NCBI GenBank assembly: GCA_045654245.1
Contig: JAZOMX010000007.1
Span: 1 to 52,628 of the forward strand
Source of the DNA: UBA10677 sp045654245
GTDB lineage: Bacteria > Bacillota > Clostridia > Christensenellales > Pumilibacteraceae
DNA: 52,628 nucleotides
Direction: 5' to 3'
A program made the translations under genes and the position numbers. Under the pieces are notes generated by a model that was given only the letters and a program-made list of their open reading frames with translations, searched no databases and was not told where the DNA came from. Every line of letters starts with the position of its first letter. Position 1 is the first letter of the stretch. Positions 43,042-50,800 of the stretch are shown here, piece by piece.

Positions 43042-43404
43042 GGGGGTGTACAGGTTTCGACGGTGCGGAGACGACCGGAAAAAGCAGGTGACAGGGTCGG
43101 CTGTCTAAAAACGCAAACAGCAATAAATGCTAACACTAAAAAAGTTGCAACTCCCGTTGCACTCGCTGCGTAATTTTTCGTAGTCGCTCGCTTTTGATTA
43201 CTGCCGACAAAAGTTAGAGTGTCAACCTAGGCGGTGAACTTCTTATTCTCCCGTCCGAGAGAGTAAGACGACTTTTCGGACTAGCCTCGGCTCGCTTTGT
43301 TCTTTGCGTGAGCCGTAAGGTAAAACCTTAAGCAAAAAACTAAACTTGTAGAAAGTCTGGCCTATCCGTATCGGAAGGGAGTTCAATTCTCCCCACCTCC
43401 ACCA
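43042..43404 (+). ncRNA. ssrA: Transfer-messenger RNA (tmRNA)
   Basis: Rescues stalled ribosomes by trans-translation with SmpB. The 363-nt RNA begins GGGGGTG and ends CACCTCC-ACCA, which pair as the acceptor stem (one G-U) with encoded CCA. The 5' region TACAGGTTTCGACGG is the conserved tmRNA start, and the T-arm is GGGAG-TTCAATT-CTCCC. The tag frame reads GCT AAC ... GCG TAA (43129-43173), giving ANTKKVATPVALAA, 14 residues ending in the ALAA degron. Pseudoknot-forming GACAG/CTGTC lies just upstream of the tag. The alternative frame giving a six-residue ANSNKC lacks the degron. Confidence 0.96.
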
Positions 43405-43409
43405 AAACA
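43391..43409 (+). repeat. Direct repeat copy 1 (tmRNA 3' end, att-like)
   Basis: CCCCACCTCCACCAAAACA spans the tmRNA acceptor arm and CCA. It recurs exactly at 43532-43550. tmRNA 3' ends are frequent targets of tyrosine integrases. Confidence 0.7.
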
Positions 43410-43437
43410 AAAAGTCTCTCAAACCGAGAGGCTTTTT
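43409..43437 (+). terminator. Terminator of ssrA
   Basis: Stem AAAGTCTCTC / GAGAGGCTTT (one T-G pair), loop AAACC, followed by T residues. Confidence 0.9.
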
Positions 43438-43487
43438 CGTTTTATGCGAGGTGCTCGATAATTAACTACGCGAAAGCGTTTGTTCGC

Positions 43488-43505
43488 GGTCGCTTTTTAG
43501 CGACC
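43488..43505. repeat. Perfect hairpin between the two tmRNA-end copies
   Basis: GGTCGCT - TTTT - AGCGACC, 7-bp perfect arms, in the ~120 bp that separate the two tmRNA-end repeats. There is no ORF there. Its role is unknown. Confidence 0.5.
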
Positions 43506-43531
43506 AAGGGAGCGCTAGCGACTGCTCTCTC

Positions 43532-43550
43532 CCCCACCTCCACCAAAACA
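43532..43550 (+). repeat. Direct repeat copy 2 (partial tmRNA end, att-like scar)
   Basis: Second copy of the 19-bp tmRNA end. The similarity extends upstream: GGGAG (43508-43512) and CTCCC (43529-43533) reproduce the T-arm stem, but the T-loop is replaced by an unrelated 16-nt segment. It has its own terminator downstream. It reads as a remnant attachment site from an integrated or excised element. Confidence 0.6.
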
Positions 43551-43560
43551 CAAACCCACC

Positions 43561-43606
43561 AAAAACGCAGAAAGGATATGGAAAAACGCGTCCGTTCTGC
43601 GTTTTT
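43561..43606 (+). terminator. Terminator-like hairpin after the tmRNA-end copy
   Basis: Perfect 12-bp stem AAAAACGCAGAA / TTCTGCGTTTTT with a 22-nt loop. The stem ends in T residues. There is no gene immediately upstream, so it may be a leftover of a past insertion. Confidence 0.6.
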
Positions 43607-43641
43607 GTTTACCTGCTTTTCGCTTTTTTATAATAATATAT

Positions 43642-43670
43642 TTGATTTACTTAGAGTTTTTTGTTACAAT
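43642..43670 (+). promoter_or_regulatory. Promoter of the PHP-domain gene
   Basis: -35 TTGATT (43642-43647), 17-bp spacer, -10 TACAAT (43665-43670). Confidence 0.8.
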
Positions 43671-43707
43671 ATTCGTAATTAAAATAGGCGCAAAAAGGAG
43701 CACGGGT

Positions 43708-44634
43708 ATGATAAAATATACGCTTGAGCGTGAAGGAAACTTCTATAAGGGCAATCTTCACACGCACTCAACGGTCAGCGACGGAGAACTCTCGCCAAAG
43801 GAACTAAAAGACTTATACAAAAGAAACGGTTATAGTTTTCTTGCAATAACCGACCACAATAAGTATTACGATTATTCGTATTTAAACGACGCTGATTTTC
43901 TTATGATTCCCGGCACGGAAATAGATTGCTACTTCGGGCCCGATAAACCCGTCGACCATATAGTTGGCATAGCGCACCCGAAAAAGAACAAGTTTACTAG
44001 CGGACAAGAAATAACGGGGCTTAAAACGACCTCGGCACAAACGCTTGTGGACTATCTTCTCGAAAACGGCAACGAGGCGATTTACGCTCATCCTTTTTGG
44101 TCTTATACGCCTCTCGACCTTTTACTGTCGCTTAAAGGTATTCTCGGTATGGAGATTATCAATTACAGTTGCGACGAAGAATGGAAAGCAGGTAATTCCG
44201 AGTTCTATTACGAGCATTTGTGGAATAAAAACGAGAACGCTTGGTGCTTTGGTAGTGATGACGCACACGGGCACGTCGGCGATTATTGTGGCGGATATAT
44301 TACGCTAAAATGTAAGGAACTTTCCTACGACGCCATTTTTGATGCGCTCAAAAAAGGAAGTTTTACCGCCTCTCACGCTCGCTACGGAGAGCAAGCGCCT
44401 CAAATCCTCGACTTTATCGTTGAAAACGGGGTTGCTAAACTTTGGTGTAGCGAGTGCGAAAAAGTATGCCTAAACGCTGATAGAGGACACTATAAACCCA
44501 CTTTTGCAAAAGACGGAAAAAAAGTCACTTACGCTGAATTTAAACTTCCCGAAAACGCAAGGTCGGTAAAAGCAATCTGTATAGACGAACGCCAAAACAC
44601 TACTTGGAGCCAACCTATTTTGCTTTCAAAGTAA
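43708..44634 (+). CDS. PHP-domain metal-dependent phosphoesterase
   Basis: The 308-residue protein of the polymerase-and-histidinol-phosphatase fold begins its PHP domain with GNLHTHSTVSDG (His18, His20, Asp25). It continues with ITDHN, PGTEIDCYF, YAHPFW and GSDDAHGH, so the metal ligands of the family are present. The last ~80 residues form a beta-rich tail. No signal peptide. Substrate unknown: members act on nucleotides, RNA ends or sugar phosphates. The hisK in this window is a different PHP branch. ATG 43708 is chosen for its AAAGGAG (43694-43700); the open frame upstream to 43642 overlaps the promoter and must be non-coding. It is monocistronic. Confidence 0.8.
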   Translation: MIKYTLEREGNFYKGNLHTHSTVSDGELSPKELKDLYKRNGYSFLAITDHNKYYDYSYLNDADFLMIPGTEIDCYFGPDKPVDHIVGIAHPKKNKFTSGQEITGLKTTSAQTLVDYLLENGNEAIYAHPFWSYTPLDLLLSLKGILGMEIINYSCDEEWKAGNSEFYYEHLWNKNENAWCFGSDDAHGHVGDYCGGYITLKCKELSYDAIFDALKKGSFTASHARYGEQAPQILDFIVENGVAKLWCSECEKVCLNADRGHYKPTFAKDGKKVTYAEFKLPENARSVKAICIDERQNTTWSQPILLSK

Positions 44635-44657
44635 AGACGAATACTTTTTTCCATTAG

Positions 44658-44687
44658 AAAAGCCTACTAAAAAGTAGGCTTTTTTTA
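44658..44687. terminator. Bidirectional terminator
   Basis: Stem AAAAGCCTAC / GTAGGCTTTT with loop TAAAAA and T-run, between converging PHP and exonuclease genes. Confidence 0.9.
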
Positions 44688-44696
44688 TAACTAGGC

Positions 44697-45719
44697 TTAT
44701 AGACCGTGCTTATTCTTATATTTTTCATACCAGTCGCGATTGCTTGCAAACTGCGACATAATCGCCGTTATATCTATGTTTTCAAGCAATAATTCGCTCT
44801 CGGACAAGCCTATTTCGGACAAAAATTCTTGGAAAGTAATTACTGCGCTACGGCGGAAATTTTGTCGTCTTGCCTCGCCCTCGCTCATTGAAACGTACTT
44901 GCCTCTATGCGAACTAGTCGAATAGCGATATCCGTTCTTGCTTAAAAAATCGACTATTTTTAGCATTTGAGGAAAATGAGTTTTCTCATACTCGCCGGGG
45001 AGCGTAAAGGTCTTGCCCTTACGAACTTTAGTTCTGTTCTCCTCGATTGCCTCGTGGAAAATCTCTCGGTTACGCCCACTCATTTTCTCGCCCTCGGTGT
45101 ACCTAAATGGCGCAAGTTTATCGACCACTCTTCCTAAAAACTGCTCTCCACAGCCCTCGGGGTTATCAGTAACTACGGCACCGAACGTCTTACCCTCTTT
45201 GCCTGCAAGCGCTTTTGCTATCTCCATAGTCATTATTGCGTCGCTAAGCGCCTCGTGACAACGAATAGGCTCTCGCTCGGGGTACAAATCGCAGTAAATT
45301 TCGCCCAACTTTAATCGCTTTTGTCTGTCCAAAATTTTGGCAACGAGCCGTTCGGTATCGACAAACTCATAGTCGAACGAAGAAAGCGAATATCTTTTGC
45401 ACGCATCTGAAATAAACTTTACGTCACTTTTTACGCCGTGGCCTATAACAAGTCTATTTTTCGCCGTAAGCAACCCCTTAATCTCTTCGTAAAAAGCGGG
45501 GAACTTTTTCGCTTTATAGTACTCTGGGTACGGATACGCTAGTTTAATTTTGCTAATCGCAAACCCCTTTTTGTCAAACGGCGAATCGGGATTTATAAGG
45601 ATATTCTTCTTTTCGATAACAGAAAAATTTTCGTCCGTGAGGACGAAACCGAACTCGCATATTTTGCCCGTACCCGAAAAACAGTTGGCGCATTCCGTAT
45701 CGAAAAATAAGTATTCCAT
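44697..45719 (-). CDS. DEDDh 3'-5' exonuclease (DnaQ/RNase T-like) with extra C-terminal region
   Basis: Nuclease removing nucleotides from 3' ends of DNA or RNA. In the 340 residues, the exonuclease domain is at 1-~175 with Asp7 and Glu9 (FFDTEC), Asp99 (HGVKSDVKF), His155 and Asp160 (CHEALSDA), so all five DEDDh residues are visible. The remaining ~165 residues are basic, contain SSHRGKYVSM and a Leu/Glu-rich end, and match no domain I recognise; they could bind nucleic acid. It is too divergent from PolC and DnaQ to call a replicative proofreader. Single gene with its own promoter. Confidence 0.82.
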   Translation of the reverse strand: MEYLFFDTECANCFSGTGKICEFGFVLTDENFSVIEKKNILINPDSPFDKKGFAISKIKLAYPYPEYYKAKKFPAFYEEIKGLLTAKNRLVIGHGVKSDVKFISDACKRYSLSSFDYEFVDTERLVAKILDRQKRLKLGEIYCDLYPEREPIRCHEALSDAIMTMEIAKALAGKEGKTFGAVVTDNPEGCGEQFLGRVVDKLAPFRYTEGEKMSGRNREIFHEAIEENRTKVRKGKTFTLPGEYEKTHFPQMLKIVDFLSKNGYRYSTSSHRGKYVSMSEGEARRQNFRRSAVITFQEFLSEIGLSESELLLENIDITAIMSQFASNRDWYEKYKNKHGL

Positions 45720-45750
45720 TACTGCCTACTTTAGTGATTTTTACTCTTTA

Positions 45751-45779
45751 ATAATACCACTTCGCCCGTTTTTTGTCAA
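45751..45779 (-). promoter_or_regulatory. Promoter of the exonuclease gene
   Basis: Minus strand: -35 TTGACA (45779-45774), 17-bp spacer, -10 TATTAT (45756-45751). Confidence 0.85.
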
Positions 45780-45840
45780 TCTTATCGGCGAGCAAATAAA
45801 GAGTTTGCAAATAAAGCAGTTAAAACGCATATTTTTGCAA

Positions 45841-45869
45841 TTGACAAAACGAACAATTAGGATTATTAT
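45841..45869 (+). promoter_or_regulatory. Promoter of the serine hydrolase gene
   Basis: -35 TTGACA (45841-45846), 17-bp spacer, -10 TATTAT (45864-45869). AGGAGG follows before ATG 45892. Confidence 0.85.
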
Positions 45870-45891
45870 ATTTTCAATAGGAGGAAAACTA

Positions 45892-47391
45892 ATGTTTAAC
45901 AAAATTTCGCCAGAGAGCGCAGGCATTTCTTCAAAGAGCGTTCTAGAATATTTCGACTATCTCAACCGTCGTGGAATTACTATGCACGGCGCGTTACTAA
46001 TGAAAGGCGAAGATATTTTTGCCGAGTGCTACTGGTCGCCCTTTAACAAAGATTTTTGCCATAGAATGTACTCTCAAACTAAAAGTTACGTTGCGATTGC
46101 AATCGGACTTCTCCAAGACGAAGGCAAACTAAAAATAACCGACAAGATTGCGCCGTACTTTGCAGAAATAATCAATCCTCCACTCCCTGAATACTTAAAA
46201 GAGCAAACTATTGAGGATATGCTACTTATGGAAACGGCGGGCGCATCCGATTACTGGTTTAACTCGCCCGTAAATAGTCGGCTTGATATTTACTTTAATC
46301 ACAATCATAACGAACGCCCCTCGCGTACTATTTGGCAATACGACTCGCCGGGCAGTCAAGTTATGTGCGCGCTCGTAGAACGACTTACGGGCAAAACTAT
46401 GCTCGAATACCTCAAAGAAAAACTGTTCGATAAGATGGATACTTTCAAAACCGCGCAACTACTTAAAGTCCGCGACGGTTATAGTTGGGGCGACTCGGCG
46501 CTAGTTTGCACCCAGCGTGATATGGCGTCGTTTGCACGACTTCTTCTCAACGGCGGTAAGTGGAACGGCAAGCAACTTATTAGCGAAAATTTCGTTAAGA
46601 AAGCAACCTCGCCTATTGTAAACAACGACGAGTCGGGATTTTACGACTGTTTCCACTCGCACGGTTACGGCTACCAAATTTGGCATACCGAAATGGGCGG
46701 TTTCGCTTTCGTCGGTATGGGCGGACAGATAACGATTGCCGTTCCTTCGCTTGACGCTATATTCGTTTGCACGGGCGACAACCAAGGCTACCCGTCGGCT
46801 TATAACCTAATTATCGACGGGCTTTTCGATTTCGTTTTCCGAAAAATGGGTTCGCCTATTCCGAAGAGCGAGCAAGCCGAAAACGCTCTCGAGAATTTTT
46901 GCTCTAGCCAAAAACTGATTTCGCTTGCAAACCCCGTAAAAACGGATTTTGAAAGCACGATTAACGGCGTTACTTTCTTTGCCCCCGAAAATAAAACGGG
47001 CATTACGCAGTTTGCGTTTAAGTTCGAGGGCGAAAAAGGTATATTTTGCTACGAAAACGCACAAGGTTACAAGGAAATCCCGTTCGGGCTTGGCTACAAC
47101 GAGTTCTCGCTCTTCCCCGAACTTGGCTACTCCGATAACTTCGGTGGCGAACGCTCTAACAACGGATTTAAGTATAAATGCGCTTGCTCGGGCGGTTGGG
47201 TTGAAGAAAAAAAACTCTGCATTAAAGTACAAGTTATCGATAGGTATTTCGGCAATTTCTTCGCAACTTTTGCGTGGAAAGACGGCTATTGCGCCGTAAA
47301 ATTCAAAAAAACCGCCGAGGATTTCTTCCAAACCTACGACGGCTCGTTTGTCGCGGTCGGTCAGCACCGACAGGCAAGTATCGCGAAGTAG
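45892..47391 (+). CDS. Class C beta-lactamase-like serine hydrolase
   Basis: The 499-residue protein has the beta-lactamase/transpeptidase fold. The catalytic SxxK is Ser61-Gln-Thr-Lys64 in RMYSQTKSYV. The second motif is YDSPGSQ (Tyr with Ser where Asn is usual). LTGKTMLEYLKEKLFDKM and a GMGGQ segment at the HxG position follow. No signal peptide is seen, so it is probably a cytoplasmic esterase, amidase or D-aminopeptidase-like enzyme and not a secreted beta-lactamase. A C-terminal ~150-residue domain follows the hydrolase. The frame is open far upstream to 45550, but the promoter (45841-45869) and AGGAGG fix the start at 45892. The last codons contain a GGTCGGT-CAGC-ACCGAC hairpin. Confidence 0.85.
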   Translation: MFNKISPESAGISSKSVLEYFDYLNRRGITMHGALLMKGEDIFAECYWSPFNKDFCHRMYSQTKSYVAIAIGLLQDEGKLKITDKIAPYFAEIINPPLPEYLKEQTIEDMLLMETAGASDYWFNSPVNSRLDIYFNHNHNERPSRTIWQYDSPGSQVMCALVERLTGKTMLEYLKEKLFDKMDTFKTAQLLKVRDGYSWGDSALVCTQRDMASFARLLLNGGKWNGKQLISENFVKKATSPIVNNDESGFYDCFHSHGYGYQIWHTEMGGFAFVGMGGQITIAVPSLDAIFVCTGDNQGYPSAYNLIIDGLFDFVFRKMGSPIPKSEQAENALENFCSSQKLISLANPVKTDFESTINGVTFFAPENKTGITQFAFKFEGEKGIFCYENAQGYKEIPFGLGYNEFSLFPELGYSDNFGGERSNNGFKYKCACSGGWVEEKKLCIKVQVIDRYFGNFFATFAWKDGYCAVKFKKTAEDFFQTYDGSFVAVGQHRQASIAK

Positions 47392-47416
47392 TTAACGATT
47401 GAACGAACGATACCTC

Positions 47417-47510
47417 CACGCCTAAAAAGAGCGGTAAACCAAACGAAAAGGTAGGGACGCCACCACGGGCAAAAAACGAGAAATAGTTAGCGGAAAAACT
47501 GGCTAATCAC
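47417..47510 (+). promoter_or_regulatory. c-di-GMP-I (GEMM)-like riboswitch element, no downstream gene
   Basis: The segment reads CACGCC..., GGT-AAACC (47434-47440), GAAA, GGGACGC (47454-47460), CCACGGGC (47463-47470). It is followed by a 7-bp stem TAGTTAG / CTGGCTA (47484-47505) with loop CGGAAAAA. Order and spacing follow the GEMM consensus: AAACC..GAAA..GGGACGC..CC.CGG, then a GGTAGC..-type stem. GGT pairs with ACC where Vibrio has GGC/GCC. Two bases usually between GACGC and the next helix are missing, and the first stem loop is irregular. No plus-strand gene follows; a terminator ends the region at ~47665. It may be degenerate, or a 3'-UTR or independent RNA. Confidence 0.42.
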
Positions 47511-47544
47511 CCACGCCCCCTATTTTTCGAAAAACCAAAAAAAT

Positions 47545-47578
47545 CTACGTCGGGCTGGCGGTCGAGAAATCTCGCCGT
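47545..47578. repeat. Short hairpin in the gap after the GEMM-like element
   Basis: CGG-T-CGAG / CTCG-CCG around loop AAAT, without a T-run. The 47392-47828 gap otherwise holds the GEMM-like element, a terminator, an 8-bp inverted repeat TTTGGTAG/CTACCAAA (47683-47704) and two hairpin repeats. There is no ORF. Confidence 0.4.
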
Positions 47579-47627
47579 ACATAATTATTGTGTGCGAATA
47601 AACCAAGCCGTTACGTTAAACAATAGA

Positions 47628-47665
47628 AAATACCTCTTAGAGTTTTCCAAGAGGTATTTCTTTTT
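47628..47665. terminator. Bidirectional terminator between hydrolase and adhesin
   Basis: Perfect 11-bp stem AAATACCTCTT / AAGAGGTATTT with a 10-nt loop, then C and six T on the plus strand. The minus-strand U-run is shorter. Confidence 0.85.
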
Positions 47666-47708
47666 TGCTTTATTTAGCAAGGTTTGGTAGAGTTACCTAC
47701 CAAATACT

Positions 47709-47727
47709 CGCCCGTGGGGGCTTCCCC
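47709..47727. repeat. 19-bp hairpin repeat, copy 1
   Basis: CGCCCGTGGGGGCTTCCCC, identical to 47809-47827 exactly 100 bp away. The core GGGG-GCTT-CCCC forms a hairpin extended by GTG / (T)AC. Confidence 0.75.
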
Positions 47728-47808
47728 TACTTCGTTAATCGTTCTACCAACCAACAAACAGGGGCGCGGTGTTATAGTTTATCGTTTCCTCAAACTATTT
47801 CGCGATTA

Positions 47809-47827
47809 CGCCCGTGGGGGCTTCCCC
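47809..47827. repeat. 19-bp hairpin repeat, copy 2
   Basis: Same 19 bp, ending 1 bp before the adhesin stop codon. Here GTGGGG-GCTT-CCCCAC is a perfect 6-bp hairpin that overlaps the stop region. Between the copies lies a further inverted repeat ATAGTTT / AAACTAT (47774-47797 region). Confidence 0.75.
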
Positions 47828-47828
47828 A

Positions 47829-50800
47829 CTATTTTCTCTTCGTTACGAATACTACTGCAAGAGCGGATAGAACAACTGCGAAAAGTCCTACTGCCTCTTT
47901 TGCGCAACCAGCCTTCTCGGTCACCTTGTCAGCGCCGTCAACGATATCGTCAACAACGTCCTCGGGGAGCGTGTCGGGGAGATTATCGGTTACACCGTCG
48001 GGAACGGTAATTCCGGGCGAATCATTTCCGCTATCGGGGTTACCGTTATGGTTTCCGTGATTGTTGCCGTTAGGCGAGCCGTTCTTCCACTTCGCGTAGA
48101 GCGTAATATCGCTCGTTACTTTATCGGTAACGAAATTCCAAGGCGTCGTACACGCTTCGTCAATATACCAGCCGTCGAAAGTCTTTCCGTTTCTGGTCGG
48201 GTCAGCAGGCTTAAACACAATCGGTAAGCCGTGGTAAGCCGTGCCGTTAGCAATCGCAGAACCACCGTTAGTATCGTAGGTTACTACGTAACTTATGATA
48301 TTCCACTTCGCCTTAATCACGAGATTGCTGTTTACGGGCGTGGTGAAATCGTATTCTTCAGTTTCTCCGTCCACGAACCAACCGCCGAAAATATATCCTT
48401 CTCTGGTCGGGTCAGCAGGCTTGGTTACGAGCCCACCTACGGTTATTTCTTGAGCAGACGCCGTACCCGTTCCGCCGTTAAGCGAGAACGAAACTTGATA
48501 GGTCTCCGTCGTCCACTTTGCGTATAGCGTAATATCGCTCGTTACTTTATCAGTTGCAAAGTTCCACTCGTTAGTAAGTCCTTCGTCTTTGTACCAACCG
48601 TCAAACGCAAGCCCCGTTTTGGTGGGAGCAGTAGGCTCGGTTACAGCAGTGTTGTAGTTTACCGTTTGAGCGTCAACTGCAGAGCCACCGTTCGAGTTAA
48701 AGGTTACCGTGAAAGTATTAATAGTCCACTTAGCAGTAAGTTCAATATCCTCGGTAACTTCGGTGTCAAAGTCGTACTCTTCAGTTCCTATAAACCAACC
48801 GCCGAAAGTATAACCCGTCTTGGTGGGAGCAGTAGGCTCGGTTGCGCTCTCGCCGTAGTTAACCGTTTGAGCATCAACGGTAGAGCCTCCGTCAGCGTTA
48901 AATGTTACCGTGTAAGTATTAATAGTCTCTTCCCATCTAGCCTCGAGCGTAAAACTCTCGGTAGTTGCGGAATTGAAGTTATACTTCGTTCCATCTTTGT
49001 ACCAGCCGAGGAAAGTATATCCGTCTTTAACGGGGTCAGCCGGCTCGCTTACTTTATATCCGTGCGTTACCTGTTGTTCCCCAACTACGCTATCACTATT
49101 AGTGTTAAAGGTTATCGTGTAAGTGCTAACCGTCCACTTTGCGGTAACAACTACTGAAGCGGTTACGGGAGTAGTAAAGTCATACTCGACATTACCTATA
49201 AACCAACCGCCGAAAGTATAACCCGTCTTGGTGGGAGCAGTAGGCTCGGTTGCGCTCTCACCGTAATTAATCGTTTGAGTGTCAACTGCAGAGCCTCCGT
49301 TAGAATTAAACGTCACCATAAACGTTTCAATAACCCACTTCGCCTTAATAGTGAGGTCGCTAGTTACGGGCTCGATAAAATGATACTCGGTATTGCCCAC
49401 GAACCAACCGTCGAATAGATAACCCGTTTTATGCGGTCCTGCAGGCGTTTGTACTATTCCACCTTTCTCGATATATTGATTAGGAGCATTTCCTTCTCCA
49501 CCGTCAAGGTCAAAGGTTACGGTGTAAGTGATAACCGTCCATTTTGCGTAAAGCGTAATATCGCTCGTCACTCTATCAGTTGCAAAGTTCCAAGCATTAG
49601 TTAAACCTGCGTCCTTATACCAACCGCCGAAAGCATATTCCGTCTTGGTGGGAGCAGTAGGAGCAGTTACAGCGGTGTTGTAGTTTACCGTTTGAGCGTC
49701 AACGGTAGAGCCACCGTTAGAATTAAAGGTTACCGTGTAAGTATTAATCTGCCACTTAGCATAAAGCGTAATATCAGAAGTAACCTCGTCAGTTTCAAAA
49801 TTCCACTCGTAGATAAGACCATCGTCTTTATACCAACCAAGGAACTCATATCCAAGTAGCGTTGGGTCAGTGGGCTTATTAATAGTTTTTCCGTGTCCTA
49901 CGGTAGTGTCTCCAACCGCAGAACCACCATTCTCATTAAACGTTACCTCGTACGACATAGCATTACAAGTATAATTGATAACGGTAGTTGTGTTTCCTAC
50001 GGTTTTCATTTTATAGACGTAATACGTTCCACGAACTGGCGCAATAAAAACATCTCCGTCTAAAACGGTGTGAACTACGTCCTTATGTTCTTTGTAAACG
50101 ATAGTAGTCCAACCCTCGTCCTCGCCTACGGCAAGAGCTTTTCCGTCAAGTCTTTCAAGGGCAGGAATGGTATAAGTGTCGCCTGCGGGAATAATGACCT
50201 CTCCACCAGACGCATAAGCGCCTTTACTTACTACTCCATCAGTTAGGTTATACGAACTTGCAAGATGTCCAAGCCCATTATGAGCAAGGTCAAGTCCGTT
50301 AAGAGCGGTTACTACTACGCCGTAGTTTCCACTTTCATTTGCCGAGGGAAGATTAGTCGTAGTGTAGCCAGCGCCAGAGTAGTGCGAAATCTCAATATGA
50401 ACGGGACCGGTAAATCCAGCGAACGCGGTATCGTTACCGTTGGTAGCCGTTCCGTCAAGGTCACGAACAAGCGTCTTTACTCCACTTGCGTTGTCGGTGT
50501 AAATAGCCTTTTCGCTTGCATCATAATACACCCTCAACGATTTAGTAACGTCAATAGGCGTTCCAGTAGCGGAAGAAATATCTATCGCATTCGTCTTCGA
50601 ATTTGCAATAAAAACTCCCGTTCCCTCGTTGGTAAGTCCTCCGATTTTTGCTTGTCCGCTCGCTTGAACGTAAACTGCATCTTCCGTTCCATTTATAACG
50701 TAGCCGAAATCGTTGTTATTAGTCGTCGATACGTTTCTAAAAATTACGTCGATATAGTTCGTCCCGTCAGTAAGTCTTACCTTATAAGAACGCCATCCAG

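Noticed and set aside
43112..43132. Alternative tmRNA tag frame giving ANSNKC
   Set aside because: It stops after six codons without the C-terminal ALAA degron, which the GCT AAC frame supplies.
45550..45891. 114-residue N-terminal extension of the serine hydrolase
   Set aside because: It overlaps the divergent exonuclease gene and the -35/-10 promoter. ATG 45892 has AGGAGG and begins the conserved domain.
48088..49952. Tandem DNA repeats as a CRISPR or satellite array
   Set aside because: The ~200-bp period is explained by nine in-frame InlB-type protein repeats.
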